Part shown: piece after piece, positions 26,819 to 36,978 of the stretch
How positions within the stretch are numbered: position 1 is the stretch's first letter
Layout: each line of letters begins with the position of its first letter
Assembly (NCBI GenBank): GCA_001512915.1
Contig: LFTC01000064.1
Coordinates: forward strand, 1-44,567
Length of the DNA stretch: 44,567 nt
Reading direction: 5' to 3'
DNA from: Clostridiales bacterium DTU083
GTDB taxonomy: Bacteria > Bacillota > Clostridia > Caldicoprobacterales > DTU083
Notes under the pieces: generated by a model
Databases searched by the model: none
What the model was told of the DNA's origin: nothing
What the model saw: only the letters and a program-made list of their open reading frames with translations
Position numbers and translations under genes: made by a program

Positions 26819-27457
26819 ATGCTGTTGAAAGTTTCCATAATTATTCCGGCTTTTAATGAGAGTAAGAATATTTCACAAGTTCTGGAACCGATTCAAAGTT
26901 TACGGGATGATTATGAAATTCTGGTTGTAAATGATGGCTCTGAAGATAATACGTCTGAAGTAGTTCGGTCATTTGACATAAGTATTATCGATTTGACTGA
27001 AAACCGAGGTAAAAGCTATGCCATGTGGACAGGCCTGAAACATACCAAAGGGCATATAGTTCTTTTTTTGGATGCGGATTTAATAGGATTAAAGCCTGTC
27101 CATATAGAGAATCTGGTTGCGCCTGTAGTTAAAGACATGGCCGATATGACTGTAGGCATCTTTTATTCCGGAAGGAACATAACCGATTTAGCACAGAAAC
27201 TTATGCCTTTTTTATCAGGTCAGCGCTGTGTTAAAAGGGAAATTCTAGATAAGCTGGATAGTAAAGAATGGTTTTCCGGTTTTGGCATCGAAGTTGCCCT
27301 TACCAGATACGCTAAAGAACATAAATTGAGAATACAGGAAGTTCCTTTGTTCAATGTAACTCATTCTCTTAAGGAAGAAAAGATGGGTCTGACTAAAGGA
27401 ATGAAAGCGCGTCTTAAAATGTATTGGGAAATAACAAAGGAAATTAAAAAAGTTTGA
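26819..27457 (+). CDS. Family 2 glycosyltransferase, dolichol-phosphate-mannose-synthase-like
   Basis: GT-A fold inverting transferase that uses a nucleotide sugar. SIIIPAFNESKNI starts the domain, VVNDGSEDNT binds the nucleotide, and the DxD metal motif is FLDADLIGL. It is 212 residues with no membrane segment, so it should be cytosolic or peripheral. The donor and acceptor cannot be told; relatives transfer sugars to polyprenyl phosphate or glycerate. It occupies the place between rseP and polC where many clostridia carry ispG. Codon use and spacing look like the neighbours. It starts 34 bases after rseP. Confidence 0.87.
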   Translation: MLLKVSIIIPAFNESKNISQVLEPIQSLRDDYEILVVNDGSEDNTSEVVRSFDISIIDLTENRGKSYAMWTGLKHTKGHIVLFLDADLIGLKPVHIENLVAPVVKDMADMTVGIFYSGRNITDLAQKLMPFLSGQRCVKREILDKLDSKEWFSGFGIEVALTRYAKEHKLRIQEVPLFNVTHSLKEEKMGLTKGMKARLKMYWEITKEIKKV

Positions 27458-27492
27458 CACAAGCATGTTACTGCATTTAGGGGGATAATGTA

Positions 27493-30400
27493 ATGGCTAA
27501 ACAGAAGTCTGATGATTCCCTTAAGTCTTGGTTTGATATAATTTATAAGGAGCCGAGTCTTAAGGGAATTAATTTGGATATAGAAAAAACTCTGGTATAT
27601 AGAAAAAGCAGGAAATGGGAAATTTTTTTAAGTGCATCTCAATACATACCGCACCAAACAGTTATCAGTTTGCAAAAAAAGCTGCGTAATAAATTCTCTG
27701 ATATTGACCAAATAAAGCTTAGATTTACATTTAAAATGAGTCTGGAAGCTATTAAAGATAATTTTGAGTTGATATGGAAAGATTTGCTGGAATTAATAAA
27801 AAAAGAAATACCTTCATCTACTTGGTTAACTTCGTGCAGCTGGAAATGGGAAGAGAATTCTTTGAAGATCAGAACAGACCTGCCTTCAACAATGGATTTG
27901 GCCGCTTACAGGGAAATCCCCGGTAGAATTGAGGAATGGTTTGGAGATGTTTTTGGTCAAAAAATAAGAGTTAATATAATAACGAACAATAATAACACAG
28001 CAGTTACAAAAGAATATTTTATAGAAAAAGATATGGAAGAGCAGAAACTAATTAAACAGGTTGCAGGGCAAACTGCCATGGCAAATCAAAGTCACAGAGA
28101 TGAAAAAGAGCACAGGACTAACAAGGTTATTCTGGGACGAGCTGTAAAGGATGATCCTGAGCCTATTGATAACCTGCGTGAAGACAGCGGAAGGGTTTCT
28201 ATAGAAGCATGCATTTTTGATATGGAGACCAGGCAGCTGCGAGGCGGAAAATACTTGATCTCAATGGATGTAACGGATTATACCAGTTCCATAACGGTTA
28301 AGGTTTTTGCTAGTCCCGATAAGTCAGAATCTATATTAAACAGTCTGAATATAGATCAATGGTATAGGATCCGGGGTGAATGCCAATATGATATATATCA
28401 AAAAGAAATTGTCCTTATAGCCACTGATATAAATGCCGTTGATTCAAAAACGCGAATGGATACATCACCTGATAAGAGAATTGAGCTCCATGCACACACC
28501 CATATGAGTGCTATGGATGGAGTTGTTTCAGCCAAGGCATTGGTGGAAAGAGCTGCCAAATGGGGGCATTCAGCTATTGCTATAACAGACCATGGGGTGG
28601 TTCAGGCATTTCCGGAAGCCTATCAGGCAGGAAAAAAATATGGAATAAAAGTAATATTTGGTATAGAAGCATATTTGATTAATGATTGCATTCCCATTAT
28701 ACAATACAGTCGAAGCTATAGTTTTGATGATGCTTATGTTGTGCTGGACATTGAAACCACTGGGTTGGATGCCGTAAATAATGAAATCATAGAAATTGGA
28801 GCAATAAAGATTCATAATAGAAAAATAATAGATTCCTTTAACAGTTTCGTTGCGCCAGTAAATTCTATACCTGCTCATATAACCAAATTAACAGGCATTA
28901 CACAGGATATGGTTAAAGATGCACCTGCTATAAAAACCGTATTACCCGAATTTTTCGATTTCTGCGGTGATGCAGCGTTAGCTGCTCATAATGCTTCCTT
29001 TGATATTAATTTTATTTTACAAAAAGCTAAGCCTTTGGGCCTGGCTTTTCATCAACCTATTATTGATACCCTGGCTTTGTCCAGAGAAATGCTCCCGGAG
29101 CTTAAGCGGTATAAATTAAATCTGGTAGCAGAACATTTGGGTATTCCGCTGGATAACCATCACAGAGCAGTAGATGATGCAAAGGCAGCGGGTGAAATTA
29201 TGCTTAAGCTTTTTGATATGTTGGAAAAGCAGGACGTATCCAATCTTGAAGACGTTAATGCTTTATTCCGCAATAGAAGAAACCTAAACGGGCTGCACAG
29301 CTACCACGCTATAATACTGGTCAAAAATTCCATTGGGCTGAAGAATTTATATAAACTGGTTTCAATGTCTCATTTGGAATACTATTATAGAAGGCCGAGA
29401 ATTCCCAAGAGTTTGCTGGCTCAGTACAGGGAAGGCTTGATAATAGGCTCAGCATGCGAAGCGGGCGAACTCTATCAGGCTGTAATTAAAAACCAGCCTG
29501 ATGATGAAATCGGTGCTATTGTAGATTTCTATGATTATTTGGAAATACAGCCTGCAGGCAACAATCAACATTTAATCCGTAATGGGCAAGTTTTGGATGA
29601 AGAAGGTTTAAGGGAAATAAACAGGCGCATTGTAGCACTGGGCGAAAAACATAATAAAAAAGTAGTAGCTGCTTGTGACGTCCACTTTTTAGATCCACAG
29701 GATGAATATTTTCGCCGCATACTGATGAGCGGGCAAAAATATGAGGATGCAGACATCCAGCCCCCATTATATTTCAGAACAACTGAAGAAATGCTGGAAG
29801 AATTCTCATATTTAGGCAGGGAAACAGCCCGCCGGGTAGTAATTGAAGCTCCTCGCAGCATAGCTGATGATATAGAAGATATCAAGCCTATTCCGGATAA
29901 ACTATTTGCACCTGAAATTCCAGGCGCTGAAGAAGAAATCCGTTCTATGACAATGGAAAAGGCTTATTCCATATACGGGAAACCATTGCCTGATATAGTT
30001 AAAAAAAGGTTGGATAAGGAATTAAATTCAATCATTGGAAACGGCTATGCTGTATTATATTTAATTGCCCATAAGCTGGTAAAGAAATCCAACCAGGATG
30101 GATATTTGGTTGGCTCCAGAGGTTCTGTCGGCTCTTCTTTAGTTGCCACCATGACCGGTATTACGGAGGTAAATCCGTTGCCTCCCCACTACTACTGCAA
30201 AAAATGTAAAACTTCTGATTTTGATGTGGATTCAGAGAAGTATGGATGCGGCGCAGATCTCCCCGATAAAATATGTCCTAAATGCGGAGCCGAATATGAA
30301 AAAGACGGTTTCGACATACCTTTTGAAGTATTTTTGGGATTCAAGGGTGATAAGGTCCCGGATATTGATCTAAATTTTTCCGGTGAATATCAGCCTATAG

Positions 30401-31800
30401 CTCATAAATATACCGAAGAGCTGTTCGGGGAAGGTCATGTGTTTCGTGCAGGCACCATAGGAACTATTGCCGAAAAAACGGCCTATGGTTTTGTTAAGAA
30501 GTATCTTGAGAGCAAAGGTAAAGCTGTACCGAGTGCTGAGATAAAAAGGTTGGTAGCTGGATGCACTGGAGTCAAGAGGACAACAGGCCAGCATCCAGGA
30601 GGGATACTGGTAGTTCCAAAGAGCAGGGATATTCACGAATTTACCCCAATTCAGCATCCTGCAGACGACAAGGAATCGGGGGTTATTACTTCCCATTTTG
30701 ATTTCCATTCAATACATGATACCCTGGTCAAATTGGATATATTAGGCCATGATGACCCGACGGTCATTCGTATGATGGAAGATATTACCGGAGTGGATGC
30801 CAGGAAAATCCCTCTGGGAGAAGACAATACCATGAAGCTTTTTTCAAGCACCGAACCATTAAATCTATCTCCGGAAGATATTAACAGCCAGGTAGGTACT
30901 TACGGGATACCGGAATTTGGCACCAAATTTGTCCGTCAAATGCTTATGGATACTAAACCGAACACTTTTGCTGAACTTATCCGCATAAGCGGTTTATCTC
31001 ATGGTACAGATGTGTGGCTGAATAATGCCCAGGATCTTATCAGAAGCAATATTGCTACCTTGTCTGAAGTAATCTGTACCCGTGACGATATAATGATTTA
31101 TTTAATAAACCGGGGTATGGATCCCACCATGGCATTCAGGATAATGGAAAGCGTTCGAAAAGGAAAAGGGCTGACGCCTGAAATGGAAGAAGCTATGATG
31201 ACCCACTCGGTTCCTGAGTGGTATATTGAATCCTGTAAAAAGATAAAATACATGTTTCCAAAAGCTCATGCTGTTGCTTATGTAATTATGGCCTTCCGGA
31301 TAGCATGGTTTAAGGTTTATTATCCTGAGGCCTTTTATGCTTCTTATTTTACCGTTCGAGCCGATGATTTTGACGCTGATTTGATCTTGAACGGACCTGA
31401 TATGATTCGTAAGGCCATAGGTGATTTAGAAGGCAAGGGCAATAATTTGACTCCCAAGGAAAAAAATGTCCTGACCATATTGGAAGTTGCACTGGAAATG
31501 TATATGAGAAAGCTGAAGTTTGTACCTATTGATCTGTACAAATCCCATTCCCATCGTTTTCTTATTACTGAAGAGGGAATCCGGCCTCCGCTTAATGCTT
31601 TGCAGGGCGTGGGTATCAACGCAGCAAAAAATATTGTGGCGGCAAGAGAGCAGGGCGAGTTTATTTCCATTGAAGACTTAAGAGAGAGGGCAAAAATCAC
31701 GAAAACTGCTATTGAATCCTTGCAGGAACACGGTGTATTGAAAAATCTGCCTGAAACCAGCCAAATTTCGTTATTCTCCCTTGCATTCCCTAATGATTGA
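27493..31800 (+). CDS. polC: DNA polymerase III PolC-type (Gram-positive replicase)
   Basis: Leading-strand replicative polymerase of low-GC Gram-positives with built-in proofreading. The order is typical: N-terminal domain, OB-fold (~residues 225-320), PHP domain beginning at ELHAHTHMSAMDG (~330), and a DEDDh exonuclease inserted in the PHP domain (VVLDIETTGLD ~416, AHNASFDINFI, HRAVDDAKAAGEI). The PHP remainder follows, then the polymerase palm with GSRGSVGSSLVA. A zinc-type Cys cluster CKKCKT...CPKCG lies near 901, then PDIDLNFSGEYQPIAHKY with catalytic aspartates near 956. The C-terminal helix-hairpin-helix region includes ALQGVGINAAKNIV. At 1435 residues it is full length. ATG 27493 follows GGGGGATAATGTA. 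Confidence 0.98.
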   Translation: MAKQKSDDSLKSWFDIIYKEPSLKGINLDIEKTLVYRKSRKWEIFLSASQYIPHQTVISLQKKLRNKFSDIDQIKLRFTFKMSLEAIKDNFELIWKDLLELIKKEIPSSTWLTSCSWKWEENSLKIRTDLPSTMDLAAYREIPGRIEEWFGDVFGQKIRVNIITNNNNTAVTKEYFIEKDMEEQKLIKQVAGQTAMANQSHRDEKEHRTNKVILGRAVKDDPEPIDNLREDSGRVSIEACIFDMETRQLRGGKYLISMDVTDYTSSITVKVFASPDKSESILNSLNIDQWYRIRGECQYDIYQKEIVLIATDINAVDSKTRMDTSPDKRIELHAHTHMSAMDGVVSAKALVERAAKWGHSAIAITDHGVVQAFPEAYQAGKKYGIKVIFGIEAYLINDCIPIIQYSRSYSFDDAYVVLDIETTGLDAVNNEIIEIGAIKIHNRKIIDSFNSFVAPVNSIPAHITKLTGITQDMVKDAPAIKTVLPEFFDFCGDAALAAHNASFDINFILQKAKPLGLAFHQPIIDTLALSREMLPELKRYKLNLVAEHLGIPLDNHHRAVDDAKAAGEIMLKLFDMLEKQDVSNLEDVNALFRNRRNLNGLHSYHAIILVKNSIGLKNLYKLVSMSHLEYYYRRPRIPKSLLAQYREGLIIGSACEAGELYQAVIKNQPDDEIGAIVDFYDYLEIQPAGNNQHLIRNGQVLDEEGLREINRRIVALGEKHNKKVVAACDVHFLDPQDEYFRRILMSGQKYEDADIQPPLYFRTTEEMLEEFSYLGRETARRVVIEAPRSIADDIEDIKPIPDKLFAPEIPGAEEEIRSMTMEKAYSIYGKPLPDIVKKRLDKELNSIIGNGYAVLYLIAHKLVKKSNQDGYLVGSRGSVGSSLVATMTGITEVNPLPPHYYCKKCKTSDFDVDSEKYGCGADLPDKICPKCGAEYEKDGFDIPFEVFLGFKGDKVPDIDLNFSGEYQPIAHKYTEELFGEGHVFRAGTIGTIAEKTAYGFVKKYLESKGKAVPSAEIKRLVAGCTGVKRTTGQHPGGILVVPKSRDIHEFTPIQHPADDKESGVITSHFDFHSIHDTLVKLDILGHDDPTVIRMMEDITGVDARKIPLGEDNTMKLFSSTEPLNLSPEDINSQVGTYGIPEFGTKFVRQMLMDTKPNTFAELIRISGLSHGTDVWLNNAQDLIRSNIATLSEVICTRDDIMIYLINRGMDPTMAFRIMESVRKGKGLTPEMEEAMMTHSVPEWYIESCKKIKYMFPKAHAVAYVIMAFRIAWFKVYYPEAFYASYFTVRADDFDADLILNGPDMIRKAIGDLEGKGNNLTPKEKNVLTILEVALEMYMRKLKFVPIDLYKSHSHRFLITEEGIRPPLNALQGVGINAAKNIVAAREQGEFISIEDLRERAKITKTAIESLQEHGVLKNLPETSQISLFSLAFPND

Positions 31801-31838
31801 TGATATAATTCCTTATACATAAATAATTTGAAGCAGTT

Positions 31839-31863
31839 AGAGTGGGTCAGGCCCACTCTTTAA
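31839..31863 (+). terminator. Terminator after polC
   Basis: AGAGTGGG / CCCACTCT (8 bp, TCAGG loop) followed by a short TTTAATATT tract. The weak T run makes it less certain. Confidence 0.6.
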
Positions 31864-31950
31864 TATTGTTATAGGTATTTTACTTTCGATTAAGAGCAGT
31901 TGTTCAGGACATAATAGATTTATATTGCGACTGTTTTGGAGGGAAGGATA

Positions 31951-32412
31951 TTGTCTAGGCTTAAGATAGAAAAGCTTGTAGAAGAAATGCTGCAACCTAT
32001 ATTGGAAAAACTGAGGTTTGAGCTGGTGGATATCGAGTACAAGAAAGAAGGAGGTAATTGGTATTTACGAATTTACATAGATAAGCCTGGCGGCATTACA
32101 ATTGATGATTGCCAAACTGTCAGCGAACAAATCGGTGACCTGTTGGATAAAGAAGATCCGATACCACATTCGTATTATCTTGAGGTTTCTTCACCCGGTC
32201 TCGATCGTGTTCTGAAAAAAGAATCGGATTTTGAAAGATATAAGGGATCTAAAGTTGATGTTTCACTGTATAAAGCAAAAGACGGCAGGAAAAAGTTTAC
32301 GGGTGAGCTGCTTGGTTGGGAAGATGATAACCTTCTTATACGGGAACAGGATAATATCCTGTCGTTTTCACGAGATGAAGTTGCAGTGGTAAGATTGGCT
32401 GTAGAATTTTAA
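31951..32412 (+). CDS. rimP: Ribosome maturation factor RimP
   Basis: Helps 30S subunit assembly. The 153 residues hold an N-terminal alpha/beta domain (ELVDIEYKKEGGNWYLRIYIDKPGGI, DCQTVSEQIGDLLD) with the family motif YYLEVSSPGLDRVLKK, then an SH3-like C-terminal domain. The track begins at TTG 31936, but GGAGGGAAGG at 31938-31947 is the ribosome site for TTG 31951 (MSRLKIEKLVEEML), so I chose that. It heads the rimP-nusA-infB operon. I found no convincing promoter in 31864-31950. Confidence 0.95.
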   Translation: MSRLKIEKLVEEMLQPILEKLRFELVDIEYKKEGGNWYLRIYIDKPGGITIDDCQTVSEQIGDLLDKEDPIPHSYYLEVSSPGLDRVLKKESDFERYKGSKVDVSLYKAKDGRKKFTGELLGWEDDNLLIREQDNILSFSRDEVAVVRLAVEF

Positions 32413-32449
32413 GCACAGCATGAGCAACAATCAAGGAGGAATTAATAGA

Positions 32450-33538
32450 ATGTCCGGGGAGTTTTTAGAAGCTATAGAATCAATTTGCCGGGAAAAAGGT
32501 ATAGATAAAGAAATATTATTAGAAGCCATTGAAGCAGCTTTGGTATCTGCATATAAAAAGAACTTTGGCTCAGCTCCTGGCAATGTAAAGGTAGGAATTA
32601 ACCGTGACAACGGCGATGTCAAGGTTTATGTTCAGAAAAAGGTAGTAAAAGAAGTAAAAAATGAGCAGTTGGAAATTGAAGAATCCGAAGCCAAAAAAGT
32701 AGATCCAAAGATTCAGCTGGATGATATTGTTAACATAGAGGTTACCCCTAAAAATTTTGGAAGAATAGCAGCACAAAATGCCAAACAGGTGGTTGTGCAG
32801 CGCATCCGGGAAGCAGAACGGGGCCTGATCTACGAAAAATATATAGAAAAGGAAAATGAAATAGTTACAGGCTTGGTGCAGAGAGTCGAAAAAAGGAATG
32901 TTTACATCGATCTGGATAAAACTGAAGCCATTCTTCCGCCTAGTGAACAAATGCCTGGCGAAAACTATGAGGTAAATAACCGGCTTAAAGTGTATATCAC
33001 AGAAGTTAAAAAAACCACAAAAGGGCCGTTGATTACCGTATCCCGAACTCATCCGGGACTGGTCAAGAGGCTTTTTGAGATGGAGGTTCCGGAGATCGCC
33101 AGAGGAGAGGTATTAATAAAAAATATTTCACGAGAAGCTGGATCCAGAACTAAGATATCGGTAGCTGCTCTGGAGGAAGAAATAGATCCGGTTGGTTCCT
33201 GTGTTGGATACAGAGGCACCCGGGTACAGCGAATTGTTGAAGAACTCAAGGGAGAAAAAATAGATATTATTAAGTGGAGTGAAGATCCGGTAGAGTATAT
33301 CTCCAGCGCATTGAGCCCTGCTAAAGTAGTATCCGTATTATTGGATTCAGACGAGAAATCAGCAATGGTAATCGTTCCGGATGATCAATTATCCCTGGCT
33401 ATAGGGAAAGAAGGCCAAAACGCCAGATTGGCGGCAAAACTAACCGGTTGGAAAATAGACATAAAAAGTCAGTCACAGGCAGAAATACTGCAGTTGGGCA
33501 CCTTACAGCTAGATCAGGAAAAAGGTGATGCCTTTTGA
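32450..33538 (+). CDS. nusA: Transcription termination/antitermination factor NusA
   Basis: RNA-polymerase-binding factor controlling pausing, termination and antitermination. The N-terminal domain is residues ~1-125 (EFLEAIESICREKGIDKEIL). The S1 domain is ~130-200 (VTGLVQRVEKRNVYIDLDKTEAILP). KH1 and KH2 follow (DPVGSCVGYRGTRVQRIVEEL, LAIGKEGQNARLAAKLTGWKIDI). The length of 362 residues is typical for Firmicutes, which lack the proteobacterial acidic repeats. The ORF track starts at 32420, but AAGGAGGAATTAATAGA precedes ATG 32450. The stop overlaps the TTG start of ylxR. Confidence 0.97.
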   Translation: MSGEFLEAIESICREKGIDKEILLEAIEAALVSAYKKNFGSAPGNVKVGINRDNGDVKVYVQKKVVKEVKNEQLEIEESEAKKVDPKIQLDDIVNIEVTPKNFGRIAAQNAKQVVVQRIREAERGLIYEKYIEKENEIVTGLVQRVEKRNVYIDLDKTEAILPPSEQMPGENYEVNNRLKVYITEVKKTTKGPLITVSRTHPGLVKRLFEMEVPEIARGEVLIKNISREAGSRTKISVAALEEEIDPVGSCVGYRGTRVQRIVEELKGEKIDIIKWSEDPVEYISSALSPAKVVSVLLDSDEKSAMVIVPDDQLSLAIGKEGQNARLAAKLTGWKIDIKSQSQAEILQLGTLQLDQEKGDAF

Positions 33539-33810
33539 AAAAAAGAAAGATACCTATGAGGATGTGTATAGGCTGCCGTGAAATGAAGCCGAAAAAAGAG
33601 CTGATCCGAATTGTCAGAAGTCCCGAAGGAGATATTGACATTGACTTTAAAGGTAAAGCTCCTGGAAGAGGCGCATATTTATGTTTTAGTCAGATGTGCA
33701 TGAATAAGGCAGAAAAGAGCAAAATGCTGGAAAAGGCTTTTGGACAAAAAATAGATCAAGAGATTTATGAAAAATTAAGAATGAGATTGAATGAGGGTGA
33801 AATAAATTAA
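33535..33810 (+). CDS. ylxR: YlxR family RNA-binding protein (DUF448)
   Basis: Small basic protein of the nusA-infB operon. RNA binding is inferred from its fold; in some Bacilli it acts as a nucleoid-associated regulator. The 91 residues include MRMCIGCREMKPKKELIRIV and GKAPGRGAYLC, the family core with the conserved CxGC turn. The TTG start overlaps the nusA stop (TTTGA). Its TAA stop overlaps the proposed ATT start of ylxQ. Confidence 0.93.
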   Translation: MKKRKIPMRMCIGCREMKPKKELIRIVRSPEGDIDIDFKGKAPGRGAYLCFSQMCMNKAEKSKMLEKAFGQKIDQEIYEKLRMRLNEGEIN

Positions 33811-34141
33811 GGTAAAATTTTTATCTCTTCTTGGTTTATGTCAAAAGGCCGGCAAAATGTTATCAGGCGCTGTGCAGTGTGAAAGCGCCATTCGTTCAGG
33901 CAAGGCAGAACTTGTGATTTTGAGTGAAAAAGCATCGAAACCTACAATGGAAAAATATACTCGTCTTTGCAAAAACAAGGGTGTTGATTTTATAATAATC
34001 GGTTCCAAGAATGAGCTTGGCGCTGCAATAGGGAAAGGAAACAGAACGTTGCTGGCAGTAACTGACAAGGCATTTAAAGAGATGTTATTGAAGGAATATC
34101 AAGATATCCGGCACGGGGGTGACGATAATGGCAAAAATTAA
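33806..34141 (+). CDS. ylxQ: L7Ae-family RNA-binding protein YlxQ, with probable ATT start codon
   Basis: Ribosomal L7Ae/L30e/S12e-like kink-turn RNA-binding protein of unknown cellular role. The ORF track starts at the first ATG (33857), but the same frame is open upstream to ATT 33806 and reads [17 protein letters not shown], the first helix that family members share (usually LSLLGLAQRAGK). A stop TAA directly precedes the ATT, and there is no ATG, GTG or TTG between ATT 33806 and ATG 33857. GAGGGTG lies about six bases before the ATT and nothing like it precedes the ATG. ATT therefore looks like the initiator, as known for infC. The protein would be 111 residues and includes [26 protein letters not shown]. 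It overlaps the ylxR stop and infB. Confidence 0.75.
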   Translation: MKVKFLSLLGLCQKAGKMLSGAVQCESAIRSGKAELVILSEKASKPTMEKYTRLCKNKGVDFIIIGSKNELGAAIGKGNRTLLAVTDKAFKEMLLKEYQDIRHGGDDNGKN

Positions 34142-36593
34142 AGTATTCAGCAAGACAAAAGAAATCAGCAAGAACGTTGAAGGGCTGACCGAAAAAATTG
34201 ATGAGTTGAAAACTAATATGGATCAATATTTTCGTTTGCTGACTGAAGCAAGAGCGAAAACAGAAAGGAAAGCCCGCGAGCTGGAGGCAAAAAGAAGACA
34301 GGAAGAATTAGCAGCTGAGCAGATTCGAAGAGAGGAACAGCTGCAGGAAGAGAAAAAGAAACAGGAAGAGGAAAAACGGGAAAAAGAGCTGCAGCAACGG
34401 GAGCAGGAATCTAAGCAGAAAAAAGAAGAGGTTCATGAGGCAGCAACTGACAAGATTGGCGATATAAAAGAAAAAGGAAGCAAAGAACCAGAAACTTCCG
34501 TTCAGAAAAGACCAGTACAAACTGTCAGCCAAGCTCCAACGAAAAAAGTTCAGACTGAAGATGAGAAAGCAGCAAGAAAGAAAAGCGATGCCAGGGGCAG
34601 GAAAGAACGGAGAAAAGGAGATATAGTTGAAAAGTTCTTATCCCAGCCGCCTGTTGTCACCGATAAAGAGAAATTTGAAAGTGGAAAAAGTGCCGGCGGA
34701 AGATTTGCCGATCATAGCAGGGATAAAGGCCGCAAAAGCAAAAAAGACCTGTGGGAAGACAATATTGAACTCCTGAACAAGAAAAGCAAAAAACCGAAAA
34801 AGGCTAAAGAAATCAAGCAACCAACACCACCACCTGAAAGAAAAAAGGCAATTACTATGGGCGATTTTATTACAGTAAAAGAATTATCTGAAAAAATAGG
34901 AATTCAAGTGGCAGAGATAATTAAAAAATTAATGAGCATGGGTGTTCTGGCCACAATAAATCAGGAATTGGATTTTGAAACAGCATATTTGATTGCTTCT
35001 GAATTTAATGTTGAATTGGAGAGAAAGTCAGTTAAATCTTTCGAAGAACAGTTAGAAGAGTTTGATGTAGAAGATTCAGAAGAAGAATTGGTAAGCCGGC
35101 CGCCTGTGGTTACTGTTATGGGTCATGTAGACCATGGAAAAACATCCTTGTTGGATGCCATACGCAATGCCCATGTTACAGAGCAGGAAGCTGGTGGTAT
35201 TACACAACATATAGGCGCTTATACCGTAACTATCAGAGATAAAGCCATCACTTTCATTGACACCCCCGGCCATGAAGCATTTACTTCCATGCGTGCCAGA
35301 GGTGCGCAGGTGACAGATATTGCTATTTTAGTTGTAGCCGCTGATGACGGCATAATGCCACAAACCATTGAGGCGATTAACCATGCTAAGGCAGCTGATG
35401 TGCCTATCATAGTTGCCATAAACAAAATTGATAAACCTCATGCTAATCCTGAAAGGGTAAAACAGGAACTGACTGAGCATGGATTAGTGGTTGAAGAATG
35501 GGGCGGCGACACCATTGCTGTGCCGGTTTCAGCCTTGAAAAAAGAAGGAATCTCCGATCTACTGGAAATGATCCTTCTTGTAGCAGAAATGCTGGACCTG
35601 AAAGCAAATCCCAACAGATTAGCCAAAGGTACTATTATTGAAGCGCAGCTGGATAAGGGAAGAGGCCCAGTTGCTACTATCTTGGTGCAGAATGGCACAT
35701 TAAGGGTAGGCGACTCTATAGTTGCAGGAACTGCCTATGGCAGGGTTCGTGCAATGATGGATGACAAGGGAAGAAGAATTAAAGAAGCTCCGCCGTCTAC
35801 ACCTGTAGAGGTTCTAGGACTTAATGATGTTCCTGCTGCCGGAGATATAATGTATGCAGTTGAGGATGATAAACTGGCTAAGCAGGTCAGCGAAGAACGC
35901 AAAGAGAAGGAAAAAGCAAAGCAGTTGAAGACAACATCAAGGGCTTCATTAGACGAGCTTTTCAGCCAATTGAAAGAAGGAGAGATTAAGGATCTCAACC
36001 TGATAATCAAGGCTGATGTCCAAGGCTCGGTAGAAGCAGTGCGGCAAGCTTTGGAGAAACTTTCCAACGACCAGGTGCGGGTTAAATGCATACATGGCGG
36101 TGTAGGCGGCATTTCCGAGTCGGATGTTATGCTGGCATCTGCCTCCAATGCCATAATCATTGGCTTTAATGTCAGGCCGTCTTCAAATGCCATTGAATTG
36201 GCAGAACGGGAACAGATAGATATACGCACTTACCGAGTAATATACAATGCTATCGAAGATATAGAGGCCGCAATGAAAGGTCTATTAGCTCCGGAGTTTA
36301 AAGAAGTTGTTATTGGACATGCATCAGTGCGTGCTGTATTTAAGATTTCCGGAGTCGGTGCCGTTGCAGGTTCGTATGTTACCGATGGGAAAATTACCAG
36401 GAATGCAAATGTGAGGATTATACGCGATGGCATTGTAGTTTATGAAGGTAAGATAGATTCATTGAAGCGATTTAAAGATGATGTAAGGGAAGTTGCTTCC
36501 AATTATGAATGTGGAATAGGTCTTGAAAATTTCAATGATATCAAAGAAGGAGACGTCATTGAGGCCTATGTAATGGAGGAAATAAAGAAATAG
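34128..36593 (+). CDS. infB: Translation initiation factor IF-2
   Basis: GTPase that brings fMet-tRNA to the 30S subunit and promotes subunit joining. The first ~235 residues are a charged Lys/Glu-rich extension, probably helical. IF2_N follows (~241-292, [19 protein letters not shown]). The G domain begins with [14 protein letters not shown] (~331), then DTPGHEAFT and NKIDKP. Domains II, III and IV follow ([29 protein letters not shown]). The length is 821 residues. GGGGGTGA before ATG 34128 sets the start; the track's GTG 34119 lies in the ribosome site. It overlaps ylxQ by 14 bases. ylxP, which follows infB in B. subtilis, is absent. Confidence 0.97.
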   Translation: MAKIKVFSKTKEISKNVEGLTEKIDELKTNMDQYFRLLTEARAKTERKARELEAKRRQEELAAEQIRREEQLQEEKKKQEEEKREKELQQREQESKQKKEEVHEAATDKIGDIKEKGSKEPETSVQKRPVQTVSQAPTKKVQTEDEKAARKKSDARGRKERRKGDIVEKFLSQPPVVTDKEKFESGKSAGGRFADHSRDKGRKSKKDLWEDNIELLNKKSKKPKKAKEIKQPTPPPERKKAITMGDFITVKELSEKIGIQVAEIIKKLMSMGVLATINQELDFETAYLIASEFNVELERKSVKSFEEQLEEFDVEDSEEELVSRPPVVTVMGHVDHGKTSLLDAIRNAHVTEQEAGGITQHIGAYTVTIRDKAITFIDTPGHEAFTSMRARGAQVTDIAILVVAADDGIMPQTIEAINHAKAADVPIIVAINKIDKPHANPERVKQELTEHGLVVEEWGGDTIAVPVSALKKEGISDLLEMILLVAEMLDLKANPNRLAKGTIIEAQLDKGRGPVATILVQNGTLRVGDSIVAGTAYGRVRAMMDDKGRRIKEAPPSTPVEVLGLNDVPAAGDIMYAVEDDKLAKQVSEERKEKEKAKQLKTTSRASLDELFSQLKEGEIKDLNLIIKADVQGSVEAVRQALEKLSNDQVRVKCIHGGVGGISESDVMLASASNAIIIGFNVRPSSNAIELAEREQIDIRTYRVIYNAIEDIEAAMKGLLAPEFKEVVIGHASVRAVFKISGVGAVAGSYVTDGKITRNANVRIIRDGIVVYEGKIDSLKRFKDDVREVASNYECGIGLENFNDIKEGDVIEAYVMEEIKK

Positions 36594-36606
36594 AGGGTGA
36601 CTTGCT

Positions 36607-36978
36607 ATGGCTAATTACCGAATCAACCGGATATCGGAAGAGATTCGTAAGGAAGTCAGTGATATAATCAGAAATGATGTTAAGGATCCTCGGATAGCTG
36701 AGTTTTCATCGGTTGTCAAAACAGAGGTGACTGGAGATTTACGCCATGCCAAAATATATGTCAGCGTGATGGCGGGTGAGAAGGAAAGAAAAGATACACT
36801 GGAGGGTTTAAAAAAAGCTTCCGGCTTTATCAGGCGTGAGCTTGGAAAGCGTTTGGATATCAGGCACGTACCTGAACTCCAATTTATCATGGATAACTCT
36901 ATTGAATACAGTGTTGAAATATCAAAAAAAATAAGTGAACTCAACTTAAATCAGGAGAATCAGAATGATAATAAATGA
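36607..36978 (+). CDS. rbfA: Ribosome-binding factor A
   Basis: KH-like protein needed for 16S rRNA processing and cold-adapted 30S assembly. The 123 residues show RINRISEEIRKEVSDIIRNDVKDPRI, VTGDLRHAKIYVSVMAG and VPELQFIMDNSIEYSVEISKKI, the whole family. AGAGGGTGACTTGCT precedes the ATG. It overlaps nrnA by 14 bases, so the two are coupled. Confidence 0.96.
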   Translation: MANYRINRISEEIRKEVSDIIRNDVKDPRIAEFSSVVKTEVTGDLRHAKIYVSVMAGEKERKDTLEGLKKASGFIRRELGKRLDIRHVPELQFIMDNSIEYSVEISKKISELNLNQENQNDNK

